A DNA stretch of 64,000 nucleotides from Volvox africanus (lineage: Eukaryota > Chlorophyta > Chlorophyceae > Chlamydomonadales > Volvocaceae): assembly GCA_030268105.1 (NCBI GenBank), contig BSDZ01000079.1, positions 1,617,501 through 1,681,500 of the forward strand, read 5' to 3'. The notes under the pieces are model-generated. The model worked only from the letters and a program-made list of their open reading frames with translations, had not been told where the DNA came from and did not search any database. The translations under genes and the position numbers were made by a program. The first letter of the stretch is position 1. The number at the start of each line of letters is the position of its first letter. This document shows positions 61,546 to 64,000 of this stretch, piece after piece.

Positions 61546-63579
61546 TTTGAACGAACATCTGAAGGGGAACCACTTCACCGCGGGACCTAGTAGGGGACCT
61601 GGCAGGGGAGCTAGTAGGGGAGTTGGTGCTACTTCCACCAGCGGCAAAGGGCACATTTATACATACTTATGTATGAGTGCACGGGCTCGGATGCGTGCGA
61701 GATAGCGCGAGATAGGTCCTCCACCGAATACAGAGAAACACAACACCAACGATTCATAACAATCTGCATTAGGTTAGAACCAAGCCGTGAGTCCAAGGGC
61801 CATAGAGCTCAAGAAGAGGGGGTTGCAACATGGCTGGCTGGCACTAGGTCGTATCCACTACATGCTTTGGGGGCGCTTGGGGGTTGGGACTGAGGGGTAG
61901 TATCGTGCCGTACGGCTTATGGCGTACGACGAGCATCTTAGGCAGGTGAGTGCCATGTTGGCCGGCCGGCCGCATTACTTGCAGGGGTCCGAGGACATTT
62001 ATTAATTCCGAAATTTGTTACAAAAAACGCATCATAGCTAGTAGCTACCAAGGTACGGTGGTCGGGCTGACTGAAATTGTGATTGGGGATTTTCCCATCC
62101 CTTGCACCTCTGCGATACACAAGTGCTTGAAGTGTGATCGGCCTTATGCGCTCTCACGGGTAAGCTGGTACACGGCCAATAAGCCGAGGCTTTTGATTTG
62201 GAAATACTAAGTAGGGTACAGAGCGATCCAAAGTGGCTAAAGTTTCATATGTCCATCAAGTTGCGTGAGGTTTGGTGGCGGAAATTGCTCTGGTGCATCT
62301 CTCTCATTGGTCCCTGGTCGAACCCGTTTCAGAGGGAATCGAAATTAGCCGCTATTTCATAAAGTCATGCATGCTGTGTCTGCCAAGCAGACCAGGAGTC
62401 ATGACGCCATCAGTCGCTAACCCGACTATGGATTACTTTTACACAAACGCAAGAGCATTCCAAAATTCGTTTGTGTTAGTGTATGCATGTATGCATGTAT
62501 GTGTATGTGTATGTATGTATGTGTATGTGTATGGAAAGAGAAGAAAAGCGCCGGCAGAGTCCAATCGATCCGGTGCTCGTCTGTTCAATTCGGCTCACGA
62601 CCTTGGTGGCGTGCTCCCCTTTTGAGGCGTTAAGTCCTGTCTGTGTGTGTTTCTGGCCTGCCGTGCCTTGCCTTGTGGACTCCGTATCCCGCGATCATGT
62701 TGCTGTCTCTTTGTGCCATGTCGATTCTGCTACCTACCTACCTACCTACCTAACCTCTATTACAGCGTCTTGCTCGTCTCAGTTTGTCTGCCGACTGAGT
62801 TGGTTATGTCCCTGCTGCTATGCCGGTCCATCATAGCTGGCTGGGCTAGGCGTTGAGGGCATTTGCGGAAGGGGCACTATCTGGGGCCTTTTAGAGTCCG
62901 CATGTTCTGTGGTTAGCTCTCACCGGAAATTGATTTTGTGTTGCCGTTCAGGGAAAGCTCTTCCTGAGCCCCCTTCCCCCAATGCCAAACAGTTAGCGTC
63001 TTTTACGGTGCGTGCCGTGATACTACTACACACATGCCTTTCGGTTGGTGGGCGAGCCTGGAGAGGTCTTTTTAATTTATCATATGTACTCAAAGCACAA
63101 CAAATTAGTGATCGGTCTCATCTGCTCTTTCTGTGCTATTTTGTTAGTCTTTCATGTAGTGGGTGTGGATGGGATGACGTGATCCGCATCCCTAGCTTGC
63201 TTGTTGGTGATGTTGATGACACGCATACTCGGACCGGTGCGCTCGCTCCTGCGTAACTGCGAGCAGGGCTTATGTGGCCGGAAAGGATGTGATATGTGAT
63301 TCAGCAGAAATGCCTTTTGTAAAACATCCCCTTTTACCAGTGGGCTGCTGCTGCTGCTGCTGCATGGCCGGAGCTTCATGGCCGGAGCTTCATGGCCCGG
63401 CTTCACTGCACATAACGCAACCGCCACACCAGCTTGGGTAGCAGGAGCTGCAGCAGAACCAGCACACGCTGACACAGCTTTATTTCGCAGCGACGGCATC
63501 CTGTGGCCCTATGGTGAGCCGCTCCCATACCCTCCAACCTTCGCAATGACACCCGAACTGTGCCTTTCCAATACTACTT
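61546..63579. other. Intergenic region with microsatellites
   Basis: About 2 kb without a supportable exon. It holds an (ATGT)n run at 62476-62532, a (CTAC)n run at 62731-62751 and a (CTG)n run at about 63344-63362. It lies between the convergent ends of the glycosyltransferase and the edge gene. Confidence 0.5.
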
Positions 63580-63584
63580 TTACA
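63580..63584 (-). other. TGTAA polyadenylation signal, right-edge gene
   Basis: On the minus strand TGTAA lies 36 nt after the stop codon at 63620, supporting a 3' end here. Confidence 0.45.
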
Positions 63585-63619
63585 ACCAGGTGTCACTGGG
63601 TCCATGAATCCTCAAGAAG

Positions 63620-63865
63620 TCAGGCCTCACGCTCTTGGCCTTTCATCCCCTGCCCTTCGACTGCCTGTTGATGCCGAGCCTGCTGCTCAGTTTGCTGCTG
63701 CTGTGGCGGCGGCTCACGGAGGTATCCCCCAGGCGGCGCCCCGTGCTTATCCTCGATCTGCTGCGTGTGGAAGAGAATAGCTAGCAACGCGGCCTGGTCG
63801 CGGAATTCCAGCCCCGGCCCGGCCGCAAGCTCGGCGCCCCTCTCCCCCGACCATATTCGAAGCAG
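63620..63865 (-). CDS. Last exon of a gene extending beyond the right edge
   Basis: On the minus strand an 81-codon open segment starts right after a good acceptor (GGCGCCTCAG) and ends in TGA. It encodes a helical, Leu/Ala-rich part (GLEFRDQAALLAILFHTQQI), then Pro/Gln-rich sequence (REPPPQQQQTEQQ) and a short charged tail. An in-frame stop lies upstream of the acceptor, so the exon must be spliced. I do not recognise the protein. No further exon could be placed in 63866-64000. Confidence 0.5.
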   Translation of the reverse strand: MLRIWSGERGAELAAGPGLEFRDQAALLAILFHTQQIEDKHGAPPGGYLREPPPQQQQTEQQARHQQAVEGQGMKGQEREA

Positions 63866-64000
63866 CTGAGGCGCCGCAGCAGGGCAGAGGGATTGAGGGA
63901 TGTTGCAGAATTCTTAAAAAGAGCTCATAGGGCACCAGGCGAGAGGGGGATTTAGAGGAGCCGATAAGGCGAACAAGTGGAACAAATCTCCCACATTAAG

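Noticed and set aside
1..64000. CRISPR arrays, transposase or reverse transcriptase genes, viral genes, rRNA
   Set aside because: None seen on either strand; no spacer-like arrays, no integrase or RT motifs and no rRNA-like sequence.

Overview
The window looks like nuclear DNA of a volvocine green alga (Chlamydomonadales, Volvox-like). The evidence is: intron-rich genes with GT-AG junctions; tyrosine-kinase-like kinases with an HGD catalytic loop and very long Ala/Gly/Ser linkers; an EGF-exostosin glycosyltransferase of a kind I associate with these algae; TGTAA polyadenylation signals; and a short interstitial run of the Chlamydomonas-type telomere unit TTTTAGGG. By eye the base composition is near balanced, lower in GC than Chlamydomonas reinhardtii. 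No genus can be fixed from sequence alone. All exon models come from reading frames, splice motifs and phase bookkeeping, with no transcript data.

Layout. 1-7.4 kb: mostly non-coding, with microsatellites, telomere-like repeats, one full copy of a dispersed ~340-bp repeat and a weak minus-strand gene candidate at 5.65-6.25 kb. 7.47-17.06 kb, minus: a 10-exon TKL kinase of 1,796 codons. 17.06-19.48 kb: shared intergenic region. 19.48-22.01 kb, plus: a 5-exon TMEM33-family ER/nuclear-envelope protein. 23.6-32.54 kb, plus: a chromatin-type protein with the order SAND, Tudor, SAND and probably a C-terminal alpha-crystallin (HSP20-like) domain. 34.25-42.99 kb, plus: a single-pass receptor kinase with signal peptide, large ectodomain, membrane segment and split kinase domain. 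43.7-48.95 kb, plus: a poorly understood region ending in four well-phased exons of an unrecognised protein. 49.6-51.49 kb, minus: a small 4-exon coiled-coil protein with a myristoylation-type N-terminus. 51.65-61.55 kb, plus: a type II membrane exostosin-like (GT47) glycosyltransferase with three EGF-like modules. 61.5-64 kb: non-coding, then the last exon of a minus-strand gene running off the right edge.

The genes are not an operon or a known functional cluster. Two kinases, one soluble and one receptor-like, flank the TMEM33 and SAND genes. A four-copy dispersed repeat, with fixed ends and a shared 3' end, sits in introns and intergenic DNA. The most interesting item is the SAND-Tudor-SAND-ACD architecture.
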